Assembly: GCA_019244165.1 (NCBI GenBank)
Contig: JAFATA010000008.1
Location: 1-49,417, forward strand
Reading direction: 5' to 3'
Length of the DNA stretch: 49,417 nt
Source of the DNA: Pseudonocardiales bacterium
GTDB lineage: Bacteria; Actinomycetota; Actinomycetes; Mycobacteriales; Pseudonocardiaceae
In this document: positions 24,282 through 33,913 of the stretch, piece by piece
Position numbering within the stretch: position 1 is the stretch's first letter
Layout of the letters: each line of letters begins with the position of its first letter
Program-made: the position numbers and the translations under genes
The notes under the pieces: generated by a model
What the model saw: only the letters and a program-made list of their open reading frames with translations
Told to the model about the DNA's origin: nothing
The model's database searches: none

Positions 24282-25371
24282 TCGGGCCGGCAGGTGGCTG
24301 CCGGTGCGAGTGGCCTGCCTGGAGCGGTCGCTGGCCGTCGCACCAGGAGACACCATGACTGCCAGCTATCCGCTCGTCGCGCAAGCTGCTGACCTGATCG
24401 ACTACGACAGCTATGTCCTGGAGCCCGATGGCTCGATGCTGCCGCAGAGCAGTGCGCGCAGCGGCATCCTGCGCATGCTGCGCCTCTTGGAGGTTGAGCC
24501 CGGCATGCGCGTGCTTGAGGTCGGTGCTGGCAGTGGCTACACCAGCGCGCTGCTCGGTCAGATCGTGGGCGAGCGCGGCACGGTGACCTCTCTGGACGTC
24601 GCCCACCACCTTGTGGCCCGCGCCGCGCGCAAGCATGCCGAGCGCGGCGCGCGCAACGTGGCGGTATACCCCGCGGACGGCTTCGGTGGCTGGGAGACGG
24701 GCGCACCCTACGACCGGATCATTGGCTGGACGACCCCGCATGTGCTCCCTCACTCATGGGTCAGACAAGTCCGAGACCAGGCAGTGATCGTCACACCGGT
24801 CAAGGTCGCTCCGATCGCCAACGCGAACATGATCCTGCGGGTTGACATTCAACACCGTCGCCCGATCGCGCGGGATGTCCACCTCGGCGGGTACATCGAG
24901 ATGCATGCAGAGGTCATCACCGACTTCCCGGTGCCCGTCCGTTACCTCGACGGGCTGCTCCGGCTGCCCCAGGGCGTCGTGTGGGTCAGTGCGCCGGAGC
25001 TGCGGGCGCAGCCGGATCTGACCGACCGAGCCGTGCGGTTGATCGCCACCGGTCGAGCGGTGGCGAGCCCCCTCGCGGGTAAGCACCCCAGGGCAGTCGG
25101 TGCCTGCCACGCGTACCTGCTGGCCAGCCGACCCGAGGGACTGGCCAGCGCGGGGATCGGCGATCACTGGGGCCTCGGCGTTGTTCACAGTGACTCCGCT
25201 GCGGTGCTTCGCCACACCGACCTGCATGTGGCGGGTACCGCCGGCGCCGAAGATCAGCTATGTGCCTTGCTGAGCGAGTGGGAGGACGCCGGCCGGCCAG
25301 ACCACACGTCGCTCGAACCGCACCTCACCGCCGGACCGGACGGATTCGGCGTGAATCTCAAGCGCCGCTAG
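24079..25371 (+). CDS. Lasso B2 protease fragment fused to a protein-isoaspartate methyltransferase homologue
   Basis: A 430-residue open frame in two parts. Residues 1-88 match the N-terminal half of lasso B2 leader peptidases up to the catalytic Cys80 in RVACLERSLAVA; the part with the catalytic His and Asp is missing. Residues 93-430 are a PIMT-like O-methyltransferase: SSARSGILRMLRLLEVEPG then the SAM-binding VLEVGAGSGYTSALL near 146 and YDRIIGWTTPHVL near 226, with a long C-terminal domain. The methyltransferase has its own ATG at 24355 with AGGAG five bases upstream, so it can be made alone at full length (338 residues). In lasso clusters such enzymes methylate an Asp of the peptide, which then forms an aspartimide (lihuanodin and cellulonodin-2 type). 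The fusion looks like an in-frame deletion of the B2 end. Confidence 0.82.
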   Translation: MTIPMACDAPAPVSRGRCALAWVITGAAAVAVRSVRFHRIERFARWLMRLTRRSAGAVEIEIMLATIDRAGRWLPVRVACLERSLAVAPGDTMTASYPLVAQAADLIDYDSYVLEPDGSMLPQSSARSGILRMLRLLEVEPGMRVLEVGAGSGYTSALLGQIVGERGTVTSLDVAHHLVARAARKHAERGARNVAVYPADGFGGWETGAPYDRIIGWTTPHVLPHSWVRQVRDQAVIVTPVKVAPIANANMILRVDIQHRRPIARDVHLGGYIEMHAEVITDFPVPVRYLDGLLRLPQGVVWVSAPELRAQPDLTDRAVRLIATGRAVASPLAGKHPRAVGACHAYLLASRPEGLASAGIGDHWGLGVVHSDSAAVLRHTDLHVAGTAGAEDQLCALLSEWEDAGRPDHTSLEPHLTAGPDGFGVNLKRR

Positions 25372-25419
25372 CACGCCACCCTGACACTTCACTCTGAAGC
25401 ACCCTCTCTGGGTACCCAC

Positions 25420-25446
25420 CTATCCACACCTGCCCCGTTGTCCACA
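25420..25446 (+). promoter_or_regulatory. Pair of DnaA-box-like 9-mers upstream of yraN
   Basis: CTATCCACA (25420-25428) and TTGTCCACA (25438-25446), same orientation, nine bases apart. TTGTCCACA is the preferred DnaA box of high-GC actinobacteria. Two boxes do not make an origin; they may regulate the DNA-processing genes that follow or titrate DnaA. Confidence 0.5.
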
Positions 25447-25528
25447 GATCCGCTGGTGCGATCTCGACCGCACCGCCTCGACCCGGCAGCCTCGTGGCGG
25501 GAGGTCGCCAAGCAACGGGGAGGTCAGG

Positions 25529-25906
25529 ATGACGACGGCACAGGCGGTGGATCGCCGCAGTGACGAGCTGGGCAGACGGGGCGAGGACCTGGCGGCGGAC
25601 TACCTCGCCGGCATCGGGCTCGTGGTGCTCTCCCGCAACTGGCGTTGCCGGGAAGGCGAGGTCGATCTTATTGCGACCGATGGCCAGCGCCTGGTCGTAT
25701 GCGAGGTCAAGACCCGATCGGGGACCGGGTACGGAGAACCGTCCGAGAGCGTGACGCCAGCGAAGGCGGCCCGGATCCGGCGGGTCACGGCGGCGTGGCT
25801 GCGGGCCTACCGGGTCGGCTGGTGCGAGATCCGCTTCGACGTGCTGGCGGTGCTGTGCCCGCAGCAGGGGCCGGTCACCGTCGAGCACCTGCAGGGTGCG
25901 TTCTGA
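25529..25906 (+). CDS. yraN: UPF0102 family protein YraN (endonuclease-like)
   Basis: A 125-residue restriction-endonuclease-fold protein of the YraN/UPF0102 family. The motifs GRRGEDLAADYLAGIG, NWRCREGEVDLIATDG and VVCEVKTRSG supply the Glu-Asp-Glu-Lys metal site. The ATG follows a GGGGAGG site. Family members sit beside comM and dprA and are presumed to act on DNA, though the reaction is not settled. The stop TGA shares its last A with the start of the comM gene (TGATG), so the operon is tightly coupled. Confidence 0.93.
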   Translation: MTTAQAVDRRSDELGRRGEDLAADYLAGIGLVVLSRNWRCREGEVDLIATDGQRLVVCEVKTRSGTGYGEPSESVTPAKAARIRRVTAAWLRAYRVGWCEIRFDVLAVLCPQQGPVTVEHLQGAF

Positions 25907-27420
25907 TGTCGCTGGCCAGCGCCTGGGCGGTGGCGCTGCACGGGGTAGACGGGGTGCTGGTGGAGATCGAGGCCCATATCGGTCCGGGTCTGCCAGGGCT
26001 GCAGATGGTCGGGTTGCCCGATACCGCCTTGTCCGAGGCGCGAGACCGGGTGCGGGCCGCGGTGCTCAACTCGGGTGAGCGGTGGCCACCGCGCCGGATG
26101 ACCCTCGCGCTGTCGCCGGCCACCCTACCCAAGGGTGGCAGCAGCTACGACCTCGCCCTGTCCTGCGCCCTGCTGGCCGCGGACGGCCGGATCCCCACCG
26201 AGCGGCTGCACGGGCTGGTGCTGATCGGGGAGCTGGCCCTGGACGGCCGGCTGCGTCCGGTACGAGGCGTGCTGCCGGCCGTCCTCGCCGCCCGCCGGGT
26301 CGGCATCGGCCAGGTGGTGGTGCCGGCCGCCTCGCTCGCTGAGGCCTCCCTGGTGGGCGGGGTGCGGGTGCACGGAGCGACCTGCCTGAAGGAGGTGCTC
26401 GGCTGGTTGCGAAACCCCGTCGCTGAGTTGGCGCGTCCCGGCCCGCTGCGCCCGGCGCCACCGACAGCGATCCCCGACCTCGGCGACGTGCTGGGACAGG
26501 GCGACGCCCGCTGGGCAGTGGAGGTCGCTGCGGCGGGCGGTCACCATCTGCTGCTGACCGGCCCGCCGGGGACGGGCAAGACCATGCTGGCCCAGCGGAT
26601 GGTCGGGCTGCTGCCGGCGCTCACCGACTCCGAGGCACTGGAGGTGACCGCAGTGCACTCGGTGGCTGGCCTGCTCGCCCCGGAGACCCCGCTGATCACA
26701 GTGCCCCCGTTCGTCGCGCCCCATCACACCAGCTCGGTGGCAGCGCTGGTCGGCGGTGGCTCGGGGCTGGCCAAGCCCGGCGCGGTGAGCCGGGCGCACC
26801 GCGGGGTGCTCTTCCTCGACGAGGTTGCTGAGTTCGGGTCACGGTCGCTAGAGGCGCTGCGCACCCCACTGGAGGATGGCGAGGTCCGGTTGGCCCGCCG
26901 GGACGGGGTGGTGCGATACCCGGCACGGTGCCAGCTGGTGCTCGCGGCAAATCCATGCCCGTGCGCTCCGCCCGACGAGCGGGACTGCACCTGTGCCCCG
27001 TCGGCCCGCCGGCGGTATCTGGGCCGACTGTCCGGGCCGCTGCTGGATCGGGTGGACCTGCGGGTGGCGATGCGTCCGGTGAGGGACATGGGTCAGGCTG
27101 AGGACGCCGAGCCGGAGGGCACCGAGACGGTGCGTGAACGGGTGCTTCAAGCTCGCGCTGCCGCTCGGGCGCGGTGGGCGGGCACCGGCTGGAGCACGAA
27201 CGCCGAGGTGCCCGGTCCAGTGTTGCGGCGGCGGTTTCGGCTACCGCGGGCGGTGACCGAACCGATTGCGGTGGCGCTGCATCGGGGCATGGTGACCGCC
27301 AGAGGGGCGGATCGCGCCTTGCGGTTGGCGTGGACGGTCGCTGACCTGGTCGGTCGGGACCGCCCGCTGGTCGAGGACGTGAGTGTCGCGATGGGCCTGC
27401 GGGATCGGAGGGTGTCATGA
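25906..27420 (+). CDS. comM: YifB/ComM-family AAA+ helicase (Mg-chelatase-like)
   Basis: A 504-residue protein. The N-terminal domain (residues 1-170) carries GLPGLQMVGLPDTALSEARDR and the Lon-protease-like substrate fold; the AAA+ core has Walker A TGPPGTGKTMLAQRM near residue 220 and Walker B GVLFLDEVAEF near 302, with a cysteine cluster PCPCAPPDERDCTC near 350 typical of the family. ComM is a hexameric helicase that drives branch migration during natural transformation in Gram-negatives; in actinobacteria it is conserved but less studied. The start at ATG 25906 is set by the TGATG junction with yraN. Its stop overlaps dprA by four bases. Confidence 0.93.
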   Translation: MSLASAWAVALHGVDGVLVEIEAHIGPGLPGLQMVGLPDTALSEARDRVRAAVLNSGERWPPRRMTLALSPATLPKGGSSYDLALSCALLAADGRIPTERLHGLVLIGELALDGRLRPVRGVLPAVLAARRVGIGQVVVPAASLAEASLVGGVRVHGATCLKEVLGWLRNPVAELARPGPLRPAPPTAIPDLGDVLGQGDARWAVEVAAAGGHHLLLTGPPGTGKTMLAQRMVGLLPALTDSEALEVTAVHSVAGLLAPETPLITVPPFVAPHHTSSVAALVGGGSGLAKPGAVSRAHRGVLFLDEVAEFGSRSLEALRTPLEDGEVRLARRDGVVRYPARCQLVLAANPCPCAPPDERDCTCAPSARRRYLGRLSGPLLDRVDLRVAMRPVRDMGQAEDAEPEGTETVRERVLQARAAARARWAGTGWSTNAEVPGPVLRRRFRLPRAVTEPIAVALHRGMVTARGADRALRLAWTVADLVGRDRPLVEDVSVAMGLRDRRVS

Positions 27421-28577
27421 CGCCGGGTGAGCGCGAGCTGCGCCGAGCGCGGGCCTACCTCAACCGCGTTGCCGAGCCCCCGGCTCCCGCACTGTCCGAG
27501 CTGGTCACCGAGGTCGGTCCGGTGCGGGCGGCCCGGTTGGTGGGCGCAGGGCCACTACCTGCGCGAGTGGCTGCGGAGACCAGTGCTCGCCGGGCGGAGG
27601 ACCGGGCCGAGGCCGACCTATCCGCGATTGCCGCACTCAGGGGTCGGTTGGTGGTTCCTGAGGATGCCGAGTGGCCCGCCGAGGCGTTCGCCTGCTTCAC
27701 CACGCCCGTTGCCCAGGCCGACCAGCGCTGGCGTGCCCCGCTGGCGCTCTGGGTGCGGGGAGCTGGCCGCCTCGACGAGCTCGGTGAGCGGATGGTGGCA
27801 ATGGTGGGGGCACGAGCCGCGACCGGATACGGGCAACGTGTCGCCACCGAGTTCGGTTACGAACTTGCCCAAGACGGCATTGTGGTGGTCTCCGGTGCCG
27901 CGTTCGGCATCGATGCCGCGGCGCACCGGGGCGCGCTGGCCGCCGAGGGCCGCACGGTTGCGGTGCAGGCCTGCGGGCTGGACCGGGCCTACCCGGCAGC
28001 ACACCAGGGACTGCTGGACCGGATCGCGCAGAGCGGCGCGGTGCTCAGCGAGTACCCACCGGGCGTCCGGCCTGCGCGGTACCGCTTCCTGGTCCGCAAC
28101 CGCCTGATTGCCGCCTTCGCGGCCGGCACCGTGGTGATCGAGGCCGGCGTGCGTAGCGGTGCCCGGCGCACCGCCTCCGCCGCAGCGGCGCTGGGCCGGG
28201 TGGTGATGGCGGTACCGGGTCCGGTCAGCTCGGCGCTGTCCGTTGGCTGTCACCTCTTGGTGCGCGAGGAGCAGGCGGTGCTGGTCACTCGGGCAGCGGA
28301 GGTGGTGGAGGCGGTGGGGCGGATCGGGGCGGACCTTGCGCCGGGACTGAGCGCACCCCGCCAGCACACCGACGGGCTGAGCCCAGAGCTGCTGGCGGTG
28401 TACGAGGCGCTGCCCGCACGGGCTCCCCGGCATTCCGAGCAGCTGATGCGCGACTCCGGGGTGCCGCTACACCGGGTGCGTTCCGCGCTGCCGTTGTTGG
28501 AGTTGCGGGGCCTGGTGGGGTGCGGGGTGAGCGGTTGGCACCGAGTGCGGCCCGACGCCGGGCGTGGCGGTGCTTGA
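27417..28577 (+). CDS. dprA: DNA-processing protein DprA
   Basis: A 386-residue Rossmann-fold protein that loads RecA on single-stranded DNA. Conserved features are [11 protein letters not shown] near residue 125, [16 protein letters not shown] near 160 (normally SGGARGID, so the second Gly and the Arg are changed to Ala and Phe), [14 protein letters not shown] near 222 and [11 protein letters not shown] near 278. The C-terminal winged helix is present (residues 325-378). ATG 27417 overlaps comM by four bases. In actinomycetes DprA may serve recombination after conjugation or uptake. Confidence 0.93.
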   Translation: MTPGERELRRARAYLNRVAEPPAPALSELVTEVGPVRAARLVGAGPLPARVAAETSARRAEDRAEADLSAIAALRGRLVVPEDAEWPAEAFACFTTPVAQADQRWRAPLALWVRGAGRLDELGERMVAMVGARAATGYGQRVATEFGYELAQDGIVVVSGAAFGIDAAAHRGALAAEGRTVAVQACGLDRAYPAAHQGLLDRIAQSGAVLSEYPPGVRPARYRFLVRNRLIAAFAAGTVVIEAGVRSGARRTASAAAALGRVVMAVPGPVSSALSVGCHLLVREEQAVLVTRAAEVVEAVGRIGADLAPGLSAPRQHTDGLSPELLAVYEALPARAPRHSEQLMRDSGVPLHRVRSALPLLELRGLVGCGVSGWHRVRPDAGRGGA

Positions 28578-28609
28578 CGTGGCGCTCTCGGGAACGCACC
28601 GTCCTGGGG

Positions 28610-29551
28610 GTGAGCGAGGACCAGCCGGCACCCGACGCGTTACCGGACGCTCTGGTAGCCCCCGTGGAGTGTTTCGCGGCCTATCTGCGGTCCGTCCGTG
28701 GGCTCTCGCCGCACACGGTGCGGGCTTACTGCGGCGATGTCACCGCCTTGTTGCAGCACTTGGCGGCTTCGGGCCGCGACGATCTCGCGGCGTTGGACCT
28801 CCCCTTGCTGCGCGGCTGGTTGGGGGCGCAGCACCGCAGTGGCCACCGGCGCAGCACGCTGGCGCGGCGGGCAGCGGCAGCTCGCGCCTTCACCGCCTGG
28901 GCCGCTCGAGCTGGAGCGCTGGGCAGCGACCCGGGGCCGCGGCTGGTCGCGCCACGGCCGCAACGGGCACTGCCTGCGGTGCTGAACTCAGAACAGGCTG
29001 CCGCGGCGCTCGACGCCGCCGGGCGCGGTGCCACCGAGGCGGATCCCATTGCTTTGCGTGACCACGCCGTTGTGGAGCTGTTGTACGCCACGGGGATACG
29101 CGTCGCCGAACTCTGCGGCCTTGATCTTAGCGACCTCGACACGCCGCGACGCCTGGTCCGGGTCCTGGGCAAGGGCGCCAAGGAACGCGCAGTGCCCTAT
29201 GGACTGCCCGCGCAGCGCGCCCTGCTCCGCTGGCTCGAACAAGGGCGCCCTGCGCTGGCACGTCCCCGCTCGGCAGCGGCGCTGTTTTTGGGGGCGCGTG
29301 GCGGACGGGTCGATCAGCGGATCATTCGGACCGTGGTGCACGACGCGGTCAGTGCAGTGCCGGGCGCTCCGGACATGGGTCCGCACGGCCTGCGGCACAG
29401 CGCCGCCACTCATCTGCTGGAGGGAGGCGCAGATCTGCGCACCGTTCAGGAGTTACTCGGTCACGCTACGCTCGCCACCACGCAGCTCTACACGCATGTC
29501 ACTGTCGAGAGGCTGAAGGCGATCCATGACCGGAGTCACCCCCGTTCCTGA
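28610..29551 (+). CDS. xerC: Tyrosine recombinase XerC
   Basis: A 313-residue site-specific recombinase that resolves chromosome dimers at dif together with XerD. The N-terminal SAM-like domain ([19 protein letters not shown]) is complete. Catalytic residues are visible: Arg in [11 protein letters not shown], Lys in [12 protein letters not shown], His-Arg in [11 protein letters not shown], His in [11 protein letters not shown] and Tyr294 in LYTHV. GTG 28610 is the most likely start; the longer frame overlaps dprA. Its 3' end overlaps the sigma factor gene by 26 bases. The location is the standard actinobacterial one, so this is not a phage integrase. Confidence 0.93.
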   Translation: MSEDQPAPDALPDALVAPVECFAAYLRSVRGLSPHTVRAYCGDVTALLQHLAASGRDDLAALDLPLLRGWLGAQHRSGHRRSTLARRAAAARAFTAWAARAGALGSDPGPRLVAPRPQRALPAVLNSEQAAAALDAAGRGATEADPIALRDHAVVELLYATGIRVAELCGLDLSDLDTPRRLVRVLGKGAKERAVPYGLPAQRALLRWLEQGRPALARPRSAAALFLGARGGRVDQRIIRTVVHDAVSAVPGAPDMGPHGLRHSAATHLLEGGADLRTVQELLGHATLATTQLYTHVTVERLKAIHDRSHPRS

Positions 29552-30401
29552 GTGCTTCGGGGGTCGTGGCCGCACCTTGACCGCCGTGCCCCCCACCGAT
29601 TCCGGGGACTGCAGCGGGACTGCTGACGCCAGGGCCGAGGATGTGGAAGCCGGCATTGTCGCGCTGTGGCAGGCCTACGGGCAGCATCGCGACGTGACCC
29701 TGCGCGACCGGCTTATTCTGCACTATGCGCCTTTGGTGAAGTACGTGGCCGGCCGGATCGGAACTGGGCTGCCTGCCCATGTGGACATCGCGGACTTGGT
29801 GCAGTCGGGCGTGTTCGGTCTCTGGGATGCCATCGACAGGTTCGAGCCCGGGCGTGGCTTGAAGTTCGAGACCTATGCGATGCAGCGGATCCGGGGGGCG
29901 ATCCTCGACGAGTTGCGCGCTCAGGATTGGGTGCCCCGTTCGGTGCGCAGCCGGGCTCGTGAAGTAGAGCGTGCGCTGGAACGCCTGGAGAGTCGGCTGC
30001 AGCGTTCTGCCACCGATGCGGAGGTGGCCGCCGAACTCGGTATCACCATTGACCAACTGCGGGAGCTCTATGCCCAGTTTCAGCTGACCAGCGTGGTCGC
30101 GCTCGATGAGCTCATGGCCGTGGGCTGCGGCGGCACGTCGATCGCCGAGACGTTGCCCGATAACACGGTGGAGGAACCGGGCGCATTCCTTGATTCGGTG
30201 GAGAGCAGGCGCCTGCTGGCCGAAGCGGTCTCCCAGCTCACCGACCGGGATCGGGTCGTGGTCTCGCTCTACTACTTCGAGAACCTCACCCTCGCCGAGA
30301 TCGGCCGGGTGCTCGGGGTCACCGAGTCCCGGGTGTGCCAGCTGCACACCCGGGCGGTGCTACGGCTCCGGAGCAAGATGCTGGAAGCCTCCGCCGGCTG
30401 A
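29526..30401 (+). CDS. whiG: RNA polymerase sigma factor of the WhiG/FliA family
   Basis: A 291-residue sigma-28-type factor. Region 2 is clear ([59 protein letters not shown]), region 3 includes [18 protein letters not shown], and region 4 ends with [19 protein letters not shown]. In streptomycetes WhiG starts the switch from aerial hyphae to spores; in motile actinobacteria the orthologue (FliA) controls flagella. No flagellar gene is visible here. ATG 29526 overlaps xerC; GTG 29586 would give a shorter, equally plausible protein. It overlaps the convergent M23 gene by 42 bases. Confidence 0.88.
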   Translation: MTGVTPVPECFGGRGRTLTAVPPTDSGDCSGTADARAEDVEAGIVALWQAYGQHRDVTLRDRLILHYAPLVKYVAGRIGTGLPAHVDIADLVQSGVFGLWDAIDRFEPGRGLKFETYAMQRIRGAILDELRAQDWVPRSVRSRAREVERALERLESRLQRSATDAEVAAELGITIDQLRELYAQFQLTSVVALDELMAVGCGGTSIAETLPDNTVEEPGAFLDSVESRRLLAEAVSQLTDRDRVVVSLYYFENLTLAEIGRVLGVTESRVCQLHTRAVLRLRSKMLEASAG

Positions 30402-31043
30402 GGAGCCGGGCACCACCAGCGGGCCGTCGATCGGTAACAGGCGCACCCGGGCTGCGGCAAGCAGGCGCAGCGGGTCCAGGTATTGCCTGTCTTGTGGTGG
30501 GCCGCCTTGGTGCAGGGCCCGCAGGACGCCCCAGTGCAGGCAGGCGGCGACGGGACAGCCCGGGTGGCCAGGCTGCACGGTGCCGATCTGCTCACCCCTC
30601 GCCACCCGGTCGCCGATGGTGACGGTGGGCGACACCGGTTCATACGTCGTGCGCAGCCCACCGGGGTGGTCCACGGACACCACACCGTAGCCGGCCACTG
30701 TCCCGGCGAACGCCACCGTGCCAGCGTCAGCGGCGAGCACCGGAGCGCCGGCCACGGTGGCGAGGTCGACACCGCGGTGTCCCGGTCCGTACTGGAACGC
30801 CGGCGGGTGAAAAGCCCGAACTACGGTCGGGGAACCGGCAAGCGGCCAGCCGAACCGCAACGCAGGCTCGGTGCCAGCGTCATCGAGCCCGGCATCACCG
30901 GGCCCACCGTCACCAGGCCCGTCACCAGGCACAGCCCTGGCCACCGAACCAGCCTGGGTCGCCGGCCCCGCAGAGCGCTCACCGGACAACTGCCCACTAG
31001 ACAACACCGCCATAAGCACGGTGCAGATCAGGATCCGAGACAC
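30360..31043 (-). CDS. Secreted M23 (LytM) family protein with Cys in place of the HxH base
   Basis: A 227-residue exported protein read from the minus strand. GTG 31043 is preferred: GGGGAGG lies eight bases upstream and the product begins [20 protein letters not shown], a signal peptide. A Gly/Asp/Pro-rich linker (residues 40-55) leads to the LytM domain. Zinc ligands His89 and Asp93 (HRGVD) and His170 are present, but the first His of the HxH motif is Cys168 (ACLHWG). The same CLHWG form is, as far as I recall, common in actinobacterial homologues beside rpsB. It could be a peptidoglycan hydrolase with altered catalysis or a non-catalytic activator. It is convergent with the sigma gene and divergent from rpsB. 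Confidence 0.88.
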   Translation of the reverse strand: MSRILICTVLMAVLSSGQLSGERSAGPATQAGSVARAVPGDGPGDGGPGDAGLDDAGTEPALRFGWPLAGSPTVVRAFHPPAFQYGPGHRGVDLATVAGAPVLAADAGTVAFAGTVAGYGVVSVDHPGGLRTTYEPVSPTVTIGDRVARGEQIGTVQPGHPGCPVAACLHWGVLRALHQGGPPQDRQYLDPLRLLAAARVRLLPIDGPLVVPGSSAGGGFQHLAPEP

Positions 31044-31401
31044 GCCGACAGCCTCCCCATGCCGAGCCCGGCTGCTCAAGCGAGGAGAGCCAACCCTGGG
31101 GATAGTGTGGGCGATGTGGACAGCCCCGGACGAGCCCCGGACGGCGAGAGGACCTCGGCTGGGGTCGGGCGTGAGCACGCCGTACACTTCAGGAGCGGCC
31201 CGCACGCGGGTCGACTTCGCGCGCCAGCGCTGCGCCCTACCAGGGCCTCGGCGTCCGGCGGTCCTTGTCGCGGTCATGATCGCACGGGGTCCGGCCGCCG
31301 GCCTGGCGCCAGGGCGGCGGGCCAACCCGGCTCGCCGCGACAACCGTATGAGCGCGCCAGCAGGAGCCGACGCGCCTGACACACCGAGGTGTGCACCGGC
31401 T
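31044..31401. other. Divergent promoter region between the M23 gene and rpsB
   Basis: About 360 bases without a supported gene; the rpsB frame stays open through it but has no S2 homology. TAGTGT (31103-31108) and TACACT (31183-31188) are -10-like hexamers on the + strand without clear -35 partners. The long rpsB leader may hold S2 autoregulatory structure, but I see no decisive motif. Confidence 0.4.
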
Positions 31402-32274
31402 ATGGCCGTCGTCACCATGAAGCAGCTGCTCGACTCCGGCGTGCACTTCGGGCACCAGACCCGCCGCTGGAACCCGAAGATGAAGCGCTACATCTTCACC
31501 GAGCGCAACGGCATCTACATCATCGACCTGCAGCAGACGTTGACCTACATCGACCGGGCCTACGAGTTCATCAAGCAGACCGTGGCCCACGGCGGCTCGA
31601 TCTTGTTCGTCGGCACCAAGAAGCAGGCTCAGGAAGCGATATCGCATCACGCCCAACGAGTAGGCATGCCCTTCGTGAACCACCGCTGGCTGGGTGGCAT
31701 GCTCACGAACTTCTCCACTGTGCACAAGCGCCTGCAGCGTCTCAAGGAGCTTGAGTCCATGGAGCAGACCGGAGGCTTTTCTGGGCTGACCAAAAAAGAG
31801 GTCCTGATGCGCACCCGGGAGAAGGACAAGTTGGAGAAGACTCTGGGTGGGATTCGGGACATGCAGCGCGTTCCCAGCGCGGTGTGGATAGTGGACACCA
31901 AGAAGGAGCAGATTGCCGTCGGTGAGGCCCGTAAGCTGGGGATCCCGGTGGTCGCCATCCTGGACACCAACTGCGACCCCGACGAGGTTGACTACCCTAT
32001 CCCGGGCAACGACGATGCGATCCGCTCCGCTACGCTGCTCACCCGCGTGGTGGCTGACGCCACCGCCGACGGGTTGATGTCGCGGACCGGGCGTTCCGCC
32101 GGAGCCGACGGCTCAGACAAGCCCGAGGCTGGTGCCGGTGTCGACGAGCCGCTGGCTGAATGGGAGCAGGAGCTGATGGTCTCTGGCGACCCTGTTTCCG
32201 CCAACCCGGGAGAGCGGGAGGTCGCCCCGCCACCCGAGCCTACGGTGGTCAACAACGGCATGTCGCATACCTAA
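31402..32274 (+). CDS. rpsB: 30S ribosomal protein S2
   Basis: A 290-residue protein. ATG 31402 gives [20 protein letters not shown], the standard start. Signature regions [33 protein letters not shown] and [20 protein letters not shown] are intact. The last 60 residues form an acidic, Pro-rich actinobacterial extension. It heads the conserved rpsB-tsf-pyrH-frr-cdsA cluster. Confidence 0.97.
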   Translation: MAVVTMKQLLDSGVHFGHQTRRWNPKMKRYIFTERNGIYIIDLQQTLTYIDRAYEFIKQTVAHGGSILFVGTKKQAQEAISHHAQRVGMPFVNHRWLGGMLTNFSTVHKRLQRLKELESMEQTGGFSGLTKKEVLMRTREKDKLEKTLGGIRDMQRVPSAVWIVDTKKEQIAVGEARKLGIPVVAILDTNCDPDEVDYPIPGNDDAIRSATLLTRVVADATADGLMSRTGRSAGADGSDKPEAGAGVDEPLAEWEQELMVSGDPVSANPGEREVAPPPEPTVVNNGMSHT

Positions 32275-32328
32275 AAGGTCGGTTGCACACCCCCGATCGG
32301 ACGACGAGCTCCAGGACGGTAAGCCACG

Positions 32329-33144
32329 ATGGCGAATTACTCCGCCGCCGATGTCAAGCGGATCCGGGACCTGACTGGTTCCGGGATGATGGACTGCAAG
32401 AACGCCTTGGAAGAGGCCGGCGGCGACTTCGACCGGGCGGTTGAACTGCTACGTATCAAGGGGGCGAAGGACGTCGGCAAGCGGGCCCAGCGCACCACCG
32501 TCAATGGACTAGTGGCCGCCGAGGGCGGTGTGATGATTGAGCTCAACTGCGAGACCGACTTTGTGGCCAAGGGCGCCGACTTCCAGGCACTCGCCACCAA
32601 GATCCTCGCTGAGGCGGTCCGGACCCGGCCCGCCGACGCCGAAACGCTCGCCCGGGCGCAGCTGGGCGGTGGCACGGTCGAGGAGGCAGTGCAGGCTTTC
32701 TCAGCCAAGATCGGCGAGAAGCTGCAGCTGCGCCGGGCAGTGTCTTTTGACGGCGAGGTGGCCACCTACCTGCACCGCCGCGCCTCCGACCTGCCACCCG
32801 CCGTGGGGGTGCTCGTTGAGTATGACGGTGGGTCGCTGGAGACCGCGCGGGCGGTGGCGATGCAGGTGGCCGCCATGAAGCCGCGCTATGTCGCCCGAGG
32901 AGATGTGCCGGCCGACGTGCTGACCAATGAACGTCGCATCGCTGAGGAGACCGCCCGCCAGGAGGGCAAGCCCGAGCAGGCACTACCGAAGATCATCGAG
33001 GGTCGCATCAACGGCTTCTTCAAGGACACCGTGTTGCTGGAGCAATCGTCGGTGCAGGATTCCAAGAAGACCGTGAAAGCGCTTCTAGACGAGGCCGGGG
33101 GCAGTGTGCGGCGGTTTGCGCGCTTCGAGGTCGGGCAGGCCTGA
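32329..33144 (+). CDS. tsf: Elongation factor Ts
   Basis: A 271-residue nucleotide exchange factor for EF-Tu. The N-terminal UBA-like domain [20 protein letters not shown] and the core motif [16 protein letters not shown] are intact. It follows rpsB by 54 bases, with an AGGACGG element before the ATG, and precedes pyrH by seven bases. Confidence 0.97.
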   Translation: MANYSAADVKRIRDLTGSGMMDCKNALEEAGGDFDRAVELLRIKGAKDVGKRAQRTTVNGLVAAEGGVMIELNCETDFVAKGADFQALATKILAEAVRTRPADAETLARAQLGGGTVEEAVQAFSAKIGEKLQLRRAVSFDGEVATYLHRRASDLPPAVGVLVEYDGGSLETARAVAMQVAAMKPRYVARGDVPADVLTNERRIAEETARQEGKPEQALPKIIEGRINGFFKDTVLLEQSSVQDSKKTVKALLDEAGGSVRRFARFEVGQA

Positions 33145-33151
33145 CACCCCG

Positions 33152-33889
33152 ATGAGCGCCGACAGGCTGGCGGGTCCCGGATACCGCAGAGTGCTCCTCA
33201 AGCTCGGCGGGGAGATGTTCGGTGGCGGTGGAGTCGGGGTGGACCCCGAGGTGGTGAAGGCTCTCGCGCGGCAGATCGCCGAGGTGGTCACCAGCGGGAT
33301 GCAAATGGCTGTGGTGATCGGCGGGGGGAACTTCTTCCGCGGCGAAGAGCTCCAGCAGCGCGGCATGGAACGCTCCCGCGCCGACTACATGGGAATGCTC
33401 GGCACGGTGATGAACTGCCTAGCGCTGCAGGACTTTCTGGAGCGTGAGCACAGGATTGGCACTCGCGTGCAAACGGCCATCACGATGGGTCAGGTCGCCG
33501 AGCCATACATCCCGCGCCGGGCCATCCGGCACCTCGAGAAGGGTCGTGTGGTGATCTTCGGGGCGGGTGTGGGGATGCCCTACTTCTCCACCGACACCAC
33601 CGGTGCCCAGCGGGCGCTGGAAATCGGGTGCGAGGTCCTGTTGATGGGCAAGGCGGTCGACGGCGTCTACAACGCTGACCCCAGGATCGACCCTTCAGCC
33701 ACGATGTTCACCCACATCACCCATCGCGAGGTGCTTGAGCGCGGGCTCAAAGTGGCGGACGCGACCGCTTTCAGTCTGTGCATGGACAACAAGCTGCCGA
33801 TCATCGTGTTCAATCTGCTCACCGAGGGCAATATCGCTCGCGCGGTGCGTGGTGAGCCCATCGGAACGCTGGTCAGCTCTGAGTCATGA
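33152..33889 (+). CDS. pyrH: Uridylate kinase
   Basis: A 245-residue hexameric UMP kinase of the amino-acid-kinase fold, making UDP from UMP and ATP. Motifs: [13 protein letters not shown] near residue 13, [11 protein letters not shown] near 55, and [14 protein letters not shown] near 145; the [13 protein letters not shown] segment is near 168. ATG 33152 follows tsf closely; the longer frame lies inside tsf. Allosteric GTP and UTP control is expected for the family. Confidence 0.97.
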   Translation: MSADRLAGPGYRRVLLKLGGEMFGGGGVGVDPEVVKALARQIAEVVTSGMQMAVVIGGGNFFRGEELQQRGMERSRADYMGMLGTVMNCLALQDFLEREHRIGTRVQTAITMGQVAEPYIPRRAIRHLEKGRVVIFGAGVGMPYFSTDTTGAQRALEIGCEVLLMGKAVDGVYNADPRIDPSATMFTHITHREVLERGLKVADATAFSLCMDNKLPIIVFNLLTEGNIARAVRGEPIGTLVSSES

Positions 33890-33913
33890 GGGGCTAGTTT
33901 ACAAGGAGCAGCC

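Noticed and set aside
28610..29551. Tyrosine recombinase as a sign of a prophage or integrative element
   Set aside because: It is XerC in its normal place between dprA and the sigma factor, with no attachment-site repeats nearby.
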